DNA from: Dimargaris cristalligena
Lineage: Eukaryota > Kickxellomycota > Dimargaritomycetes > Dimargaritales > Dimargaritaceae
Length of the DNA stretch: 37,567 nucleotides
Direction of reading: 5' to 3'
NCBI GenBank assembly: GCA_027576995.1
Contig: JANBQC010000257.1
Coordinates: 1 to 37,567, forward strand
Part shown: positions 1-11,078 of the stretch, piece after piece
Layout of the letters: each line of letters opens with the position of its first letter
Numbering within the stretch: position 1 is the first letter of the stretch
Translations under genes and position numbers: made by a program
Notes under the pieces: generated by a model
Told to the model about the DNA's origin: nothing
What the model saw: only the letters and a program-made list of their open reading frames with translations
The model's database searches: none

Positions 1-340
1 AAGGGGCACTAACTTGCCACACAGGTTCAATGGACCAGGGATCGGCGGATTGTGCGACTATTGGAAGAATGGCCATATTTGGATTTAATTTTTTTTGACC
101 CAGTCTTTAGGCATAGGCCATCTCTACGCCGTTGCTGCTCTTTCTGGTCCGCCTGGATCTCCTCGCCCACATTTCCCGTAAATAATTCCTGGCGACGACT
201 TTTGCACAGGTTTCTCTGGTTTTTGTTTAAGGATGTAATTGTGTATTGCTGCAAAGTACAGGATTAGTGGAAGTCTATTATCTATTGATTTTATCACACC
301 TTCGCCACTTCTAAAATTATATATAATATCGTGAAACCTA

Positions 341-477
341 TTGGAGAAGTTCACCTATGCTGTATAACAAAAAAAAATAGATTGGGGCCAAAATTACTGG
401 GTAAAATGATTTCTCTCACATATACTCCCATATACGTATTATGTAAGGCTTTATACAACCAGTTTGAATTTCACCCA
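341..477 (+). mobile_element. MITE-like inverted-repeat element, copy A
   Basis: This 137-bp element aligns along its length with copies B (25467-25604) and C (5403-5540). Its two ends are imperfect inverted repeats. TGTATAA occurs at 361-367 and its complement TTATACA at 451-457, so each lies about 20 bases inside its end. A TA dinucleotide flanks both ends (339-340 and 478-479), as expected of the TA target duplication made by Tc1/mariner-type transposons. It has no coding capacity, so it would be non-autonomous. The middle of the element is the most diverged part. Confidence 0.65.
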
Positions 478-676
478 TATCTACACCTTTTATTGTGGCG
501 CCGCTGTCTCCACCAATTGATCCACACCCATCCAGTTTTTTTTCTGTAAGTGATAAAAAAATTGAAAAGATCGTCAAACCGATGGGTTTTTGGAGTTTTT
601 TTTTAGCCTCCAAGGACCATGTTAACCGACTGGCGGGGGCGGTATGCTACCCCGCAATTGGACGCAAGCCCCCCTC

Positions 677-685
677 TATATAAAG
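677..685 (+). promoter_or_regulatory. TATA-box-like sequence without an assigned gene
   Basis: The nine bases TATATAAAG form a strong TATA-box match and follow directly after a C-rich stretch (669-676) in an otherwise AT-rich region. No convincing plus-strand reading frame follows. It may be a promoter of an unseen or non-coding transcript, a relic, or chance in AT-rich DNA. Confidence 0.2.
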
Positions 686-3600
686 TCGTGGGCTCTGTGG
701 CACTTTGGATCAGACATTATCCTTTATTCCTATGTTTTATTATATTTACACTTGATCATTTTGAGATCCAGGTTGTTGTATTATTAGCGTTTCCCCATAA
801 GGTAGGTATACTCATCTGATTCGGTTATTACTTTGTCTTTTGAATGTTTTGGTAATGAGGATATCACGCTGGCACCAATCTGAAAGATAAACGCTGACGA
901 TTCAGTTTGGCCCCTTGCTCGGGGTCCTGAGCCTTTACTTCATCAAGTAAATTTTTAAGTGGGTCAACGATTCCCCCTTATCGTACGATTCTGGGCAGTT
1001 GCTAATCATTAAATAATGCGCGTATTTTCTGACTCCCAATTGTATTTAGGTCCAGCTGATACTTGTCCGGCTTCCCGCTTCCTATAATTGAATTTTCCTT
1101 TAATAAAATATTTTGGACCGAAAATTTGCTCTCAATCGCAAGCATGTGAATATTATTCAGTTTAAAAGGACTTACGCCGCCCAAATAGCATTTGTGGAGT
1201 ACCAGTTAACATAAGGAGGCTACATAACTGCAATGGATCTTTCGAATTAATTGGTTAGATGCATGAGAAGGCACGAGCTAGCCATGGTAGAATGGCTTCC
1301 CTGCTCATGGGTCTGTCTGATGTATTATGAACCATAAGCCAAAATAATCCACAAAATAGTTTTGGATGTAACGACCAGTCGAATCACGGGGCCATCACCT
1401 ATACATGGGCCGTCAATCCACCAGAAGAGTGTGGCGATATGCCCTCCCAACGCGCACCCACTGTTCAAAACCAGCGATTAGTGAGTGTAAAATGTAGGGC
1501 TTGGGAGGCGCAATGTTTTGATAAGACAGTTGCTGTGTAAGTATCGGGTTGGCTCCCAATTCTTTTTTTACTTTTGAGTCTGCAGTGCACATAATGATAG
1601 TAGGACAGGTTGTATGACATGAGGCAGTGGGCAAGACTAAAACCAGTACTGTCTGCAAGAGAGTTCGAACGGTGGAAATTTTAGGGAGAAAAGAAGGTAA
1701 TTTTAGGCTACTCTTCTCTAAGGTAACGTAAGCCGGTAAACTGACCGAGGGTATTGAATAAACATCCAAATAATTGGATAATATCATGGTTTTCAATTAT
1801 CCGGTTAGGGTGCACAATGTAAACATAAGGGGTTAGTACAAAAACAGAGGTAGGTCTGTATATATCAGTAAATCGTAATTTCGCATTTTAATAATATTAA
1901 TATTCCGATATTTATATAAATGCCAAAGTCATCCAGTGATATTATTAGCATCATTTTTCATGAGTCTCGCCATCCATAATATTGTTAATTCCAAGACATT
2001 TCATCCCTCCTCACTCACCTTTAGTCAATTTAACCACTGCCGTAATCATGTATGTTACCACTTTATTATACCTGGATTTCCTGAGCCTGGTGTCCCTTGG
2101 CTAATCCCATGCCATCCTTAGCTACCACATCCAGCCTCATTTAGTTTACCATAGCCGTCTCAAGCACCTAAATTCTGCACGTTTTCTCCTCAACACCCAA
2201 GTGCACATCATGTACCCCCATATCTCAACTTCCGTGCTGTCTGTTTTGAGATCAATTCACTCCCCCTCCAGTCTGAGCAGCTCCTGCACCACGGCAGTCC
2301 CAGCAGAATTAGGGGAAGCATAAAGGACCTCCTCACTGGACTAAGACCGTATAAGTCAGGTTCATCACCAGGCACAGCCCCAACCGGTCCAATGGTAACT
2401 CGCTTCAAAAACAAGTACTAACTGTTTGGGCTTAGCCACTGAAGGCTGGTTTAGGAGTGGTATTTGAATTACTGGTCCTGGCAGAAAGCTAAAGTTCCCT
2501 CCATTTGCAAAAGAATCTGAACTATTGTTTGTTTTACCAAACCTTGGCCTACCTACACAATCTGATGTTGTATAGACTGTACCATGAATGCTTCATTATT
2601 TAATAACAGCATGACTTGTTGAGTATCCCCAATATAATGTTGCATCTACAATCATGGTAGGGCCTGGCGCTGGTCACCAAAGCAGCACAACACCGCTGGA
2701 ATCCACCAGCATAACCAATACTATGGCCCTGGTCACTATGCCCGAAAGCCAGTGTGATTTACAGCCGCCTTTGACCCGACCATGGACTCCTTGTTAAAAC
2801 TTACACTTCCCTTTTCCAGTATAACAATCCATTATTGCATGTCATTTCCGAAGGTTCGGTGAAGTTACTGCCGGTTCTACAAATGCATTTGAATGTCAGT
2901 TATCAGTTGTATAAAAATGCACCGCCAACGCACCCTGATCCCTCAGTTTACTAGCGCTCACAACACTGCTATTAAGATCCATACTATAACTTCTTCTTTT
3001 AATAAGTACACTCATATCATTCGCTATTTCAACAATAATTCCGTGAAGATACTAATTATTTTCCATGCTAAGAAAAATTTAGAGTCTGGCCAGCTCGTTA
3101 TACCGTTTTCGGGTAATACCGCTAGGCCCTAGCTTCCATGGCATCCACAAACATGTACAGCTCTATTTTTAAACCAGCACTACCTCCGTAGGCCAGCCTT
3201 ACTTTACATGCCTCACACCGAGTCGCTCTCTCCACCCCACCCCGAGTTGCCATCCCTCCACCTCGCCTCGCCCTCTCCCTCCCCCCATCTTCCCTCCGCA
3301 AATTACCCCAAAATCATTTCACAATATGGGCCTACGAACTTGCCTACTGTAGCTGAAGAATAGCCACAGGAAAATAAAAACCTCGAATTTAGAGGTACTG
3401 AGCTTTGTTTCGATCAAAGCTCTACAAAACGCTGTCGCAAATGGGTTCATAAGCACACCCGACCATCCAACAGCATTGGCCGCCTGCCCATATCTGGGCT
3501 GCCCCAGCGTTTTACACCACCAGCCTGCCCTACAAAACCACATGCATACATTGCACTTCTCGTTGTGTTGGTGGTGCCACAATCGACTTCCCAATGCCAA

Positions 3601-4914
3601 ACCCCGCAACCTGCACAAAAGAAACGTGCAGGATGACATTGATTTAAAACATAACAAGTTGAGCACCATATATATTACTACTTGATTGCAAAGCCTGCTT
3701 CACAATGTCTCGGACTGTTGCTGTCTGGCAAAAACATCCTACTGCACTGGGTTATATTTACACTTTAGGACTTGAGCCCAATCCCAGCGGTCTCTATTTG
3801 AGTGATGCGAGATGGGGTGGGGGTAATAATATGCCTGCTTCATGTTGCTCAGAGGCACCGTTTTAGGGTTCATAATATTTTAAATAATTGGTTAATATTT
3901 TTCAGAGTTTCTACACCCATCTTATGATTTTATAGGAAAGGGATGATAGCCTATCACACAGAATCATGATGTGGTATAATTCTTCGGCTAATAATTAGTC
4001 GCCAGGGATACTGTTGTACAATAGAAATCTCGTAAATGCCAGAGTTCCTGCAGTTAGGAAGAATTTGTAGGAGGAGCCCAAAATAAGATTGCAGGTGGTG
4101 TTTCATGGATAGAAAGATTCACAGGAAATATTAGTATTGGCCATTTGTATACCTATGCTTAGGACAGGCCTCCGAAAGTAACACCTATGATAATGTCACA
4201 AAAGGTGCTCTATAGATATCAAAAGAGGCATGTATCAAGATCACGAGTTAACTAGTAAAAGAAGGTATCACAATTGCAATTTACTATAAGATAACTATAG
4301 GAATCGGCTCGAATTGTATATAGCTGAGCAAACTACGGATAAAGACGTTGAATCAGCGCAAAGTATACCGGAATACGCTTGCTAAATGATAGGATAGTAA
4401 GTGGAATAATGGTAGAGGTGGAGTAAGAAATAGGTGCTATTGATTATGTGAATTGGGAAATGCAAACAAGCGAAGGAAGGTGAGCATTCGGTAGTGGAAT
4501 TTCCGCTCCTAAATGATGAAGCTATACAATGGCGGAAACCTAAACCTAAAAATGATTCAGCTCCATGTACTTTTACAGGTCCATACTCTCCAGTAATAAA
4601 ATCAGCGAAACTGACGACACCTCATCCAGACCTCCTTTGGATCCAAGCATTCGGCGGAAACAAAATCTTTGAAAATTACTGTCAACTGCCAGGCCATTAA
4701 TGGATATACTGTTGAAGAATATGCTCCTACGTGTTCTTTATCCTATCCTATTTTCATCCAATTACATTAGTTTATTCTGCTATTATGAGATTGTAACCGA
4801 GCAGGCCGAGTGGGGCCGGAAATAAGATGATAAAATAACTAACGATCACCGAGTAGGGCGTAAATAACCAAACAGGTAAAATAGAGCTCGTAGGCATAAT
4901 ATAATTATAAGTAT

Positions 4915-4920
4915 TTTATT
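4915..4920 (-). terminator. Polyadenylation signal for the exon ending at 4962
   Basis: The minus strand reads AATAAA here, 41 bases downstream of the stop codon at 4962. That is the usual distance for a cleavage and polyadenylation signal, and it is the main support for treating the neighbouring frame as a real terminal exon. Confidence 0.45.
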
Positions 4921-4961
4921 GAAAGACACAGGATAACGGTGGGCTGCTCAGGCAATGGGTT

Positions 4962-5144
4962 TTATTCCTCTGGGATGAGGTGTTGTTCTTGTGCCGTTAA
5001 GGGAAGGCCATTCTCTTCCTGTGGGGGGGTCGAATGATCCATGTCATGACTCATGTGGTCTTCCTCGCTTAGTCGGGGGGTACTGTGAGGAGGATCGACC
5101 TCTTGTCTTTGAGTGGGGGTGGCCTCCCCCGGTTGCAAGATCAT
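4962..5144 (-). CDS. Probable terminal exon, disordered acidic/proline-rich protein
   Basis: I do not recognise this protein. The frame encodes a polar, Glu/Gln/Pro/His-rich tail ending in IPEE, probably disordered. It may be a last exon: an acceptor AG lies just before 5123, with a CTAAC branch-site match at 5149-5153, about 25 bases upstream. Alternatively an ATG at 5144 would start a 60-residue ORF. An AATAAA on the same strand 41 bases after the stop, and GC content well above the surroundings, both favour a real exon. I could not find upstream exons between 5165 and 5400. The orphan secreted gene upstream (5606-6268) already has its own stop codon. Confidence 0.4.
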   Translation of the reverse strand: MILQPGEATPTQRQEVDPPHSTPRLSEEDHMSHDMDHSTPPQEENGLPLTAQEQHLIPEE

Positions 5145-5402
5145 TCATGTTAGCCACTTATATTTCACCCCACAGAAAATTACAGTTCAATAAAACTAAC
5201 CACCTAGAGGCACCTACTGTCTTCTAGCTGCTTTCTTCCCTTACTTCCAGTTTTATTTCCTTTAAGTCCTTAGTATTCCAACATATACATTAATTCCAAA
5301 TGAAGTACTATCCTTGAAGTAAACGGCCACTCCCCACTGGCAATCTAATTAGTTACAGCGTTTCTGTAGACCCGGAAAGTCGCTTATATTACATTATAAA
5401 TA

Positions 5403-5540
5403 TGGGCAAAATTCTACTCAGTTGTATGAGGGTTTAAATGAGGTGTGTATGAGAAAGTCGGAGGGAGATTCGTTTTTAACCAGTAGTATTGGCTTCATCC
5501 AACGGATGTTTTGCTGTACTGCTCGGATGAACCTCTCTCT
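5403..5540 (-). mobile_element. MITE-like inverted-repeat element, copy C
   Basis: This 138-bp copy is inserted in the opposite orientation to A and B. On the plus strand, TGTATGA at 5423-5429 is the counterpart of the TGTATAA core and sits 20 bases inside the end. The far end reads GAGAGGTTCA on the minus strand, matching the GGAGTAGTTCA end of copy B. TA flanks both ends (5401-5402 and 5541-5542). The internal block reading TACTACTGGTT on the minus strand is identical to that in copy B. It lies about 65 bases downstream of the stop codon of the secreted-protein gene, so it may fall in its 3' untranslated region. Confidence 0.65.
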
Positions 5541-5605
5541 TATTGTTTTTAAAAAATAAATTTAAATATTTGCTTACAGCAAACCAATAAACCAGCCGGG
5601 CTGGA

Positions 5606-6268
5606 TTAGATGGTATCGAAACAATCATCCATAAGCTGGGCGGCGGCTGCGTCAAAAGGATTGCTGCGATCCAATTCGATATAATACACCCATTCGTTTT
5701 CGACGTGCGTTTCATAGCTCAGTGGCACCACGGTATCGTGCGCCTCCACCATTCCATCACTGGACCGACGTAAAACAATCCGCTGGTATTTCTCCGTGGT
5801 TCCAGGAATGCTCTTCGCTTTCTTGAGCAGTAACGTACCGGATTCCCCATTGTTGTATAGTTCGAAGGATTTTAGCAGTCGACGGACCGCCAGGGCGTAA
5901 TGTTCTTTGTCCACGTGGCCCGAGTTGTACGGGCCCTTGTGGCGACGGATACGGGTGCGAAGCGCCCAGCGAAGGTAGGAGCTACTGAGACGCGGCGATT
6001 GGTACCAGGCTTGCGTAATGGTTTCCGGGAATTCAAGGTGGTGGCAAAATTCGTCGAGTTGGTTGGGTTTGGTAAAGTAAGGGTGGGAAAACTCCCTAGG
6101 GGGCTGCGAGGCTTCATCCATCGAGCCGTAGACGCTTTCGGATTCTCCTTCCGAATTGGCAGACTCCCCATAGGAAAGTCCCCCTATATCCATAGCCAAT
6201 GATAGGCGGGGTAGGGAAATAAGGCTGCCGATAACCAGCGCGGCCAGGGTGAAATTGAACACTTTCAT
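5606..6268 (-). CDS. Secreted orphan protein (220 aa)
   Basis: Function unknown. I start it at the ATG at 6268, because the frame then opens with a classic signal peptide: Met-Lys, a hydrophobic core of about 15 residues, and a likely cleavage site after LSLA at residue 25. An upstream in-frame start at 6325 would bury the signal. The mature protein has a Ser/Glu/Gly-rich segment at about residues 26-55, then a more ordered part rich in aromatic and basic residues, with only two cysteines. No transmembrane segment follows the signal peptide. It has no domain I recognise and no visible intron. It may be a lineage-specific secreted protein. Confidence 0.75.
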   Translation of the reverse strand: MKVFNFTLAALVIGSLISLPRLSLAMDIGGLSYGESANSEGESESVYGSMDEASQPPREFSHPYFTKPNQLDEFCHHLEFPETITQAWYQSPRLSSSYLRWALRTRIRRHKGPYNSGHVDKEHYALAVRRLLKSFELYNNGESGTLLLKKAKSIPGTTEKYQRIVLRRSSDGMVEAHDTVVPLSYETHVENEWVYYIELDRSNPFDAAAAQLMDDCFDTI

Positions 6269-8026
6269 TGTGATGATGGAGAAGCGACTATATCGGTTGT
6301 GAACAATGAATAATAATACTACCATCGGTTGCCTCGATATTAGGGCTGGTAACCGTAAACAAAATCGGTAGAAATCTTAATAAACGTATTAAAGTCACAA
6401 AGGGCAAGGGCGTTAAAATTGTGTATAGTAGAAACCTGCTGCTATTATATACAATCCTACCTATAGCACTGGTTTCCAGTCAGCCCCATTTATCACTCAT
6501 CGATCCAAAGTGCCGCGTTGGGGACCGGCGATTTGAGGGGCGTAAGTACACTCACTACATCATCCAGTGCGGAATATGTATAGTCAACCCTTCAATGGGG
6601 CCGAGTACTGTTTTACTGGCAGAGGCCACCTGGTCCTCCAAGCTGGTGCCCACTCCTGATTGTCGGGAAGACCGGCGAGAAGGGTTAAAGATGGCTGCTG
6701 GTGTACCAGAGGCGTTACTGTGTCACCACTAGGGATTTTTTAGGAGTACATCAAGCCATCCTAAGCCGTTCCGCGCTTATGCTGGATGCGTATGGGCCCA
6801 TACAACAAACAGGACCGCAGGGTTATCTCGCTGAGGTTGGCTTGGGTGGCATAGGAAATTCGGCCCATATGCCCTTCACAGGTATACAACGCTGTACATT
6901 TTCTTATTTGTCCTTTCCGAGTCTAACTTTGTCTTGGCCATCGCTGCTTCAAAATAGCTACATTTCATCGTTTACAACCCATTGCGCATGGACGTATAAA
7001 TAGAATAGGCTGTGAGATGACGGGACTCTCGTCTGCTAAGGAACACGATAATAACAAAAAGAGGGTTACTGACGAGACCTTTGCATGTGAAACGCCAGCA
7101 GTGATACTAGTCCTTTCTTAGTTTTCCGTTAAATAATTGAGGACAATACAAGCAGCGAATGGGCGGTGGAATCGCTGGAATTGGCCGTGTAACTGCGAGA
7201 GTGGCAACGTTGGTTTGGTTAGCTGGCAGAGGCCGGATATGCTAAATTGACTACTGGTCCGAATTCGGCCAAACAATAACAAATCGGGCCTAAAATTGGG
7301 AATATTATAAGTGGTGGGCTGGGTGAATAGGCCTCCAGATATCAAATGGGTGTGACAAAAACCAGAACAGTAGTCCCCTATAATGGGGAAATGCCACCTT
7401 CTTTTAGTTTGGAATGTGACCCTAGTCCTCTAGGCGGTTTTCCGTGGCTCAACGTGACACAGTCGATGTTTCCATTTAACTTAAATCAGCCTGAACAATG
7501 GGCCCATTTGAATTCCTACATTACTCTTGAAAAAGGTTATGCCTATATTCTTAATACCACATCTCCTTTTACAATAAGGTTAGTATAGTGCTTAATGGCG
7601 GACTGTGACCAATGTCCCCTGCCATCAAGGCAAATGTATAGGTCCCGAACTTTGACTAAGTGGCCCAGTTCCAATAACGGGGAAAGCTTTGAGAGGGGTA
7701 AGTTATAAAATGGAGACTGGGGGTATAGTGGCAATTGTGTCGGAAAAAACCGCAAATTAGTTAACTGTATAGCCCTGAGTCATTTCGCCCACCACTTTAC
7801 CCATCATTTGATTGTTTCTTGGCCCATACAGGACCCAGTGAGGACCCGTTGCAACTATCCCTACTAGTAAGTTAACCCCTTCCATTAACGAGAAGCAATT
7901 CCCCCGTGACTAGTCGACATCAATCGATATGCACTTAAAGATGGACCGGGCATCCATATATAGCACCGCCCACTTCCCCATCTCTAGGATATTGGTAAAG
8001 GGTCAAAGTTTTATATAAAAAAACTA
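6269..8026. other. Spacer between two minus-strand genes
   Basis: No well-supported gene. A plus-strand frame at 6310-6732 is free of stops for 141 codons and contains a hydrophobic, signal-like stretch, but it lacks an ATG and lies in the promoter region of the gene at 5606-6268. A small ATG-started frame at 7346-7588 is listed separately as a weak candidate. The remainder shows no repeat or RNA gene. Confidence 0.5.
7346..7588 (+). CDS. Weak candidate small ORF (80 aa)
   Basis: An ATG-started frame of 80 codons with protein-like composition (several Pro, Trp, Asn and aromatic residues, one Asn-x-Thr glycosylation-type site in LNVTQ). No signal peptide, no domain I recognise, and no polyadenylation signal within about 100 bases downstream. 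It may be chance, a decayed gene, or one exon of a longer gene. Confidence 0.2.
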   Translation: MGVTKTRTVVPYNGEMPPSFSLECDPSPLGGFPWLNVTQSMFPFNLNQPEQWAHLNSYITLEKGYAYILNTTSPFTIRLV

Positions 8027-8449
8027 TTAGTAATCGCCCTGCAAGGTGATCACCACCGTACGACTGCGGGCGTAATTTCGATGTTCGCATAGCCAGATGC
8101 CCTGCCAAGTACCCAGGGCAAACTTGCCATCCTGGATCGGGATGGTCAGGGAAGCGCCCAGTAGTGAGCTTTTAACATGTCCGGGCATATCGTCCGGGCC
8201 CTCGTCGATATGGGTGTATTCAGCGTCCTCGGGGGCCAGTCGATTCAGGGCGGTCTCCATATCCACCCGAACGTCAGGGTCGTAGTTCTCGTTGAGGGTC
8301 AGCGACGCGCTGGTATGCTGCAGGAAAATGTTGGCCAACCCGATACGATAATTGCGCAGCTCGGGTACCTCGCGTACGATATCCGAAGTGACCAAATGGC
8401 ACCCCCGACGCCGGGCAGACAGTTTGACGGTTTTTTGGAACCAGGGCAT
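8027..8449 (-). CDS. YjbQ/UPF0047 family protein
   Basis: This 140-residue protein belongs to the YjbQ/UPF0047 family, small trimeric proteins; some bacterial members have been reported to have thiamine phosphate synthase activity. The physiological role in fungi is unclear. Diagnostic motifs are visible in order: HTSASLTLNEN near residues 46-56, then DPDV, a conserved His followed by EGPDDMPGHVKSSL, IPIQDG, LGTWQGIWLCEHR, and the closing TVVITLQGD. The start at 8449 gives MPWFQKTVKL, the usual family N-terminus; no ATG lies further upstream in frame. The length is normal for the family and there is no intron. No signal peptide or membrane segment is seen, so it is probably cytosolic. Confidence 0.93.
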   Translation of the reverse strand: MPWFQKTVKLSARRRGCHLVTSDIVREVPELRNYRIGLANIFLQHTSASLTLNENYDPDVRVDMETALNRLAPEDAEYTHIDEGPDDMPGHVKSSLLGASLTIPIQDGKFALGTWQGIWLCEHRNYARSRTVVITLQGDY

Positions 8450-9078
8450 TCTGGGGGATCCTGTCAAAGCCAAATGGGGTGTGGACGAGGTAGGGTGCAA
8501 TAGGCTAGGGGGGCAGTGGGGTGGAGAAAAAGAACAAAGCCTTAAAAGATAGCGAGAGGCCACAGTTAAAAGTACAAGGTAATGGGTAAGAAAAGGGAGA
8601 AGGAGCGGCTGGTAGATTTCGAAGAGCTAGTAGTACCCAGGTCGGCCGAAACTCCCCGGTGTGGAGGCGCTTGAAAACAAAGGGTTTATTAGCTCAGATA
8701 CCTTAAATCCTACGACAGGTTATTCTGGCCTACTAAGCACTGGGGCGGCTGAAAGAGGGGATGGAACCCTATTGTTTCGGCCCACTTGGAAATAGAACCC
8801 ATCAGAGGAACAACCCTGGGGGGAATTCCGGACAGCCAAGTTTTCCCCTTTTTCTGGCGGATTTCCAACCCATTTCTTTAGTTGACCAAGGGAAGGCCAA
8901 CTTATACCATCTGTCTAATTCCCACCGTACCCTAGGTTAATTGGTACTTGGTTTTTGTTCTTGGGTTGCTTCTAAACTAACGCACTTGAAAGCCAATTCA
9001 ACTGCATCTGTGCTTAGTACACACATTCCTTACCCACCCTCGCTCCTCCGTCTAACGCAGGATACTAAGCAATCGACC
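8450..9078. other. Divergent intergenic region
   Basis: This region separates the minus-strand YjbQ-family gene from the plus-strand CCCH gene and must contain both promoters. I see no additional coding region, RNA gene or repeat. No clear TATA box is present on either strand. Confidence 0.5.
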
Positions 9079-10371
9079 ATGGTGGTAAGTTAGATGCTTC
9101 ACATTCCCTGATTTCTAGGCGGGCCGAATGCATACGTCACTCTACTACCAGTTAAATGGGTGCAAAAGGAACCGCACCAGTCCAGATTCGGCTTTGTTAT
9201 ACCTCGCTCCGTCATTTTAACACATGTTTTTAAGGAATGGCCCCCCCTGTCCCGATGTACATTACTTCCATATCCCCTCTCGGTATTTCCCCCCAAAAAA
9301 ATAGTACGATCCCGATAAGCCCGTCGCTACTCGCATTCCCAAAAACGACGGCAACGACGATGAATTCAGCGCACTCCTAAGTCGATACCAAAAGCAAGAA
9401 AAAAAGGTCTTGAAAACGGAAAAGGTAGGTAGTACCGGAGTTGCCGAGCAATAGGGGGAAGCCTCTATGCTCGAATTTCCCGTCTGTCGCTTTCTAAGCA
9501 CATTCAAGGCGGCATACCTTCTACGCCTCATTATCGATTGAGCCCACGAGTCCCTCATATGTGCTTACTTGCCCGTTCCCAGAATGCACGCGCCTTCTAA
9601 TTGCCCGTTTATACTATTATATGGCCTTGCCAACTCTGCTAGATTCAAGATACTAAAGGTCACAAGGAATCCAAATTCCAGGGTCAAAAGGTGACTAAAG
9701 CGGCCTCTAAAAAAGGTTCCAAGAAGGATAAGAAGAAACAGCGGGCCAAAGCGCTGCAGCAAGTGGAAAGGGAGCGCCAGTCCCACCAAGGCCGATCCGC
9801 ATCCCCGGTATTAGGTAACACCTCTACCTCCATTGGCAACCTTTCGGCCACCGCCGACAGTACCGCTGCTTCGGCTGCATTAGACCCCAATCTGACTGCT
9901 CTGTTGCCCAGTCTGGCCAACGACCTGGCTATCCTGGCGGCTCTTACGCAGTCTTTGAATGGTACTTCCAACGGAACCCCATCCGTTCCAGGCGCACCCG
10001 TAGGCTCCGTAGCCGTCCCTTCCCCTTACCCCACACCTGCCCCAGTTGTCCCGACTGCCTCGGCCGCCCCCAGCGATCCCCGACTCCGGCTCCAACAGGC
10101 CCGACCTAACCCAACTCCAGCGATAACTACCACATCCCAAGTCGCGCCCACCGCCCCAACAGCCAATCCCTCGCCATCAATACAACCAACTATGCCACCA
10201 CCGGCCAAAAAACATAACGTGCTATGTCGGTTTGCGAAATTCAACGGCTGTGGTAAGGGCGATTACTGCCCCTTCTCACATGACCTCAAACTAGAGGCGT
10301 GCAAGTTCTTCTCCGAAAAAGGCTTTTGTCGGCTGGGGGACCAGTGTCCATTTAGCCATAGTCGGCCGTAG
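9079..10371 (+). CDS. Tandem CCCH zinc-finger protein (284 aa, three exons)
   Basis: Exons: 9079-9084, 9305-9424, 9643-10371. The first coding exon is only ATG GTG, followed at once by GTAAGT. This is needed because the next exon has no usable Met and is preceded in frame by a TAG that belongs to the acceptor. All junctions are phase 0; the introns are 220 and 218 nt. The protein starts MVYDPDKPVATR. A Lys-rich stretch (about residues 40-80) precedes a long Ala/Pro/Ser/Thr-rich, probably disordered middle. Two CCCH zinc fingers close the C-terminus: Cys237-x7-Cys245-x5-Cys251-x3-His255 and Cys262-x8-Cys271-x5-Cys277-x3-His281. Such fingers typically bind single-stranded RNA, so an mRNA-processing or mRNA-stability role is likely, but the precise family is not clear to me. 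Confidence 0.8.
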
Positions 10372-11078
10372 AGATACTGGCCCACCTCAGGAACCCATAT
10401 ATTACTCGTGATTATGTATTTTCGTGTCGGTATAATTGTATTTCCTCTGCATAAACACAACATAGTACTGCATACTGGAACATGCTACCCTGCTGCCTCT
10501 CTATATGTTCCGCGCTGGCTTCCGGGAGATTGAATTACGGATATCGAAGGGGGAAGGGGGGGATGAAAGTAGCAATACAGTAGGGCGATCCGCTTGACTC
10601 GGTTTACAAGCAATATGGTAGAAATGACTTTGGTTTAAAGAGGACGAAGCCGTAGTGGTAATTATTTTACCACTACGCAAATAGTCCAATGGGCCTGTGC
10701 TGCGGCACCGACCATTGGCTCTGCTAGGCTTCTAAAATTGCCAGCACTAGTTAAAGCGACTCTGAGCCAGAAAATAAACTATGCTGCATACATGCCGCAG
10801 CTGAACCATGAAGTGGAAGGGAATAAACGCCCCCCCCACCTTTAACTAAACCTACTCTCTGCTCTTTCCTTTTTCTGCTTATCCTATTACTTGTCGGTAA
10901 TATTACTAAACCATCACTCTGCGACCCTTATTAAGTGGTTCGAACCCTTTCTTCATCCCCAACACCACGCACCTTTTAGCACTTACTATTTATTCTTACG
11001 CTGCCTCCTACCCATAAGTCTACAGCACACCTACAATTTTTCTTTACCAAACCTTGCTCTACTCGACCACTTTACACT
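10372..11078. other. Intergenic region before the coiled-coil/BRCT gene
   Basis: No gene is supported. The last 200 bases before 11079 are pyrimidine-rich on the plus strand, as expected for the promoter and 5' leader of the next gene. A palindromic GGTTCGAACC occurs near 10937 but the sequence around it does not fold as a tRNA. Confidence 0.5.

Larger units (their letters stand above)
1..4961. other. Gene-poor spacer
   Basis: No gene can be supported in this stretch. Reading frames here are short, mostly lack an ATG, and show no recognisable domain. It holds one inverted-repeat element (341-477), a TATA-box-like sequence (677-685), and a strongly pyrimidine-rich tract around 3195-3310. Two minus-strand frames of 116-124 codons (1413-1787 and 3319-3669) have no similarity I recognise. 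A GTG-started frame at 4494-4700 has coding-like codons but no clear gene structure. Base composition is AT-rich compared with the coding regions. Confidence 0.6.

Noticed and set aside
1413..1787. 124-codon minus-strand frame
   Set aside because: It has an ATG at 1787 but no domain, no polyadenylation signal and ordinary AT-rich composition; length alone is not enough.
3319..3669. 116-codon minus-strand frame rich in Cys and Trp
   Set aside because: No domain, no signal peptide with a clear cleavage site, and no supporting signals. Probably chance.
4494..4700. Plus-strand frame with coding-like codon use
   Set aside because: It starts with GTG, has no convincing upstream exon, and has no AATAAA nearby.
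6310..6732. 141-codon stop-free plus-strand frame with a signal-peptide-like stretch and a GTAAGT site
   Set aside because: It has no ATG, starts inside the promoter of the divergent gene at 5606-6268, and the only candidate intron (79 nt) is unlike the others here.
9085..9118. Alternative 34-nt intron after the two-codon exon of the CCCH gene
   Set aside because: Too short for splicing compared with all others here, and the frame that follows hits a stop soon after.
10930..10950. GGTTCGAACC, a tRNA T-loop-like sequence
   Set aside because: The flanking bases do not form the T stem, and no acceptor, D or anticodon arms can be folded around it.
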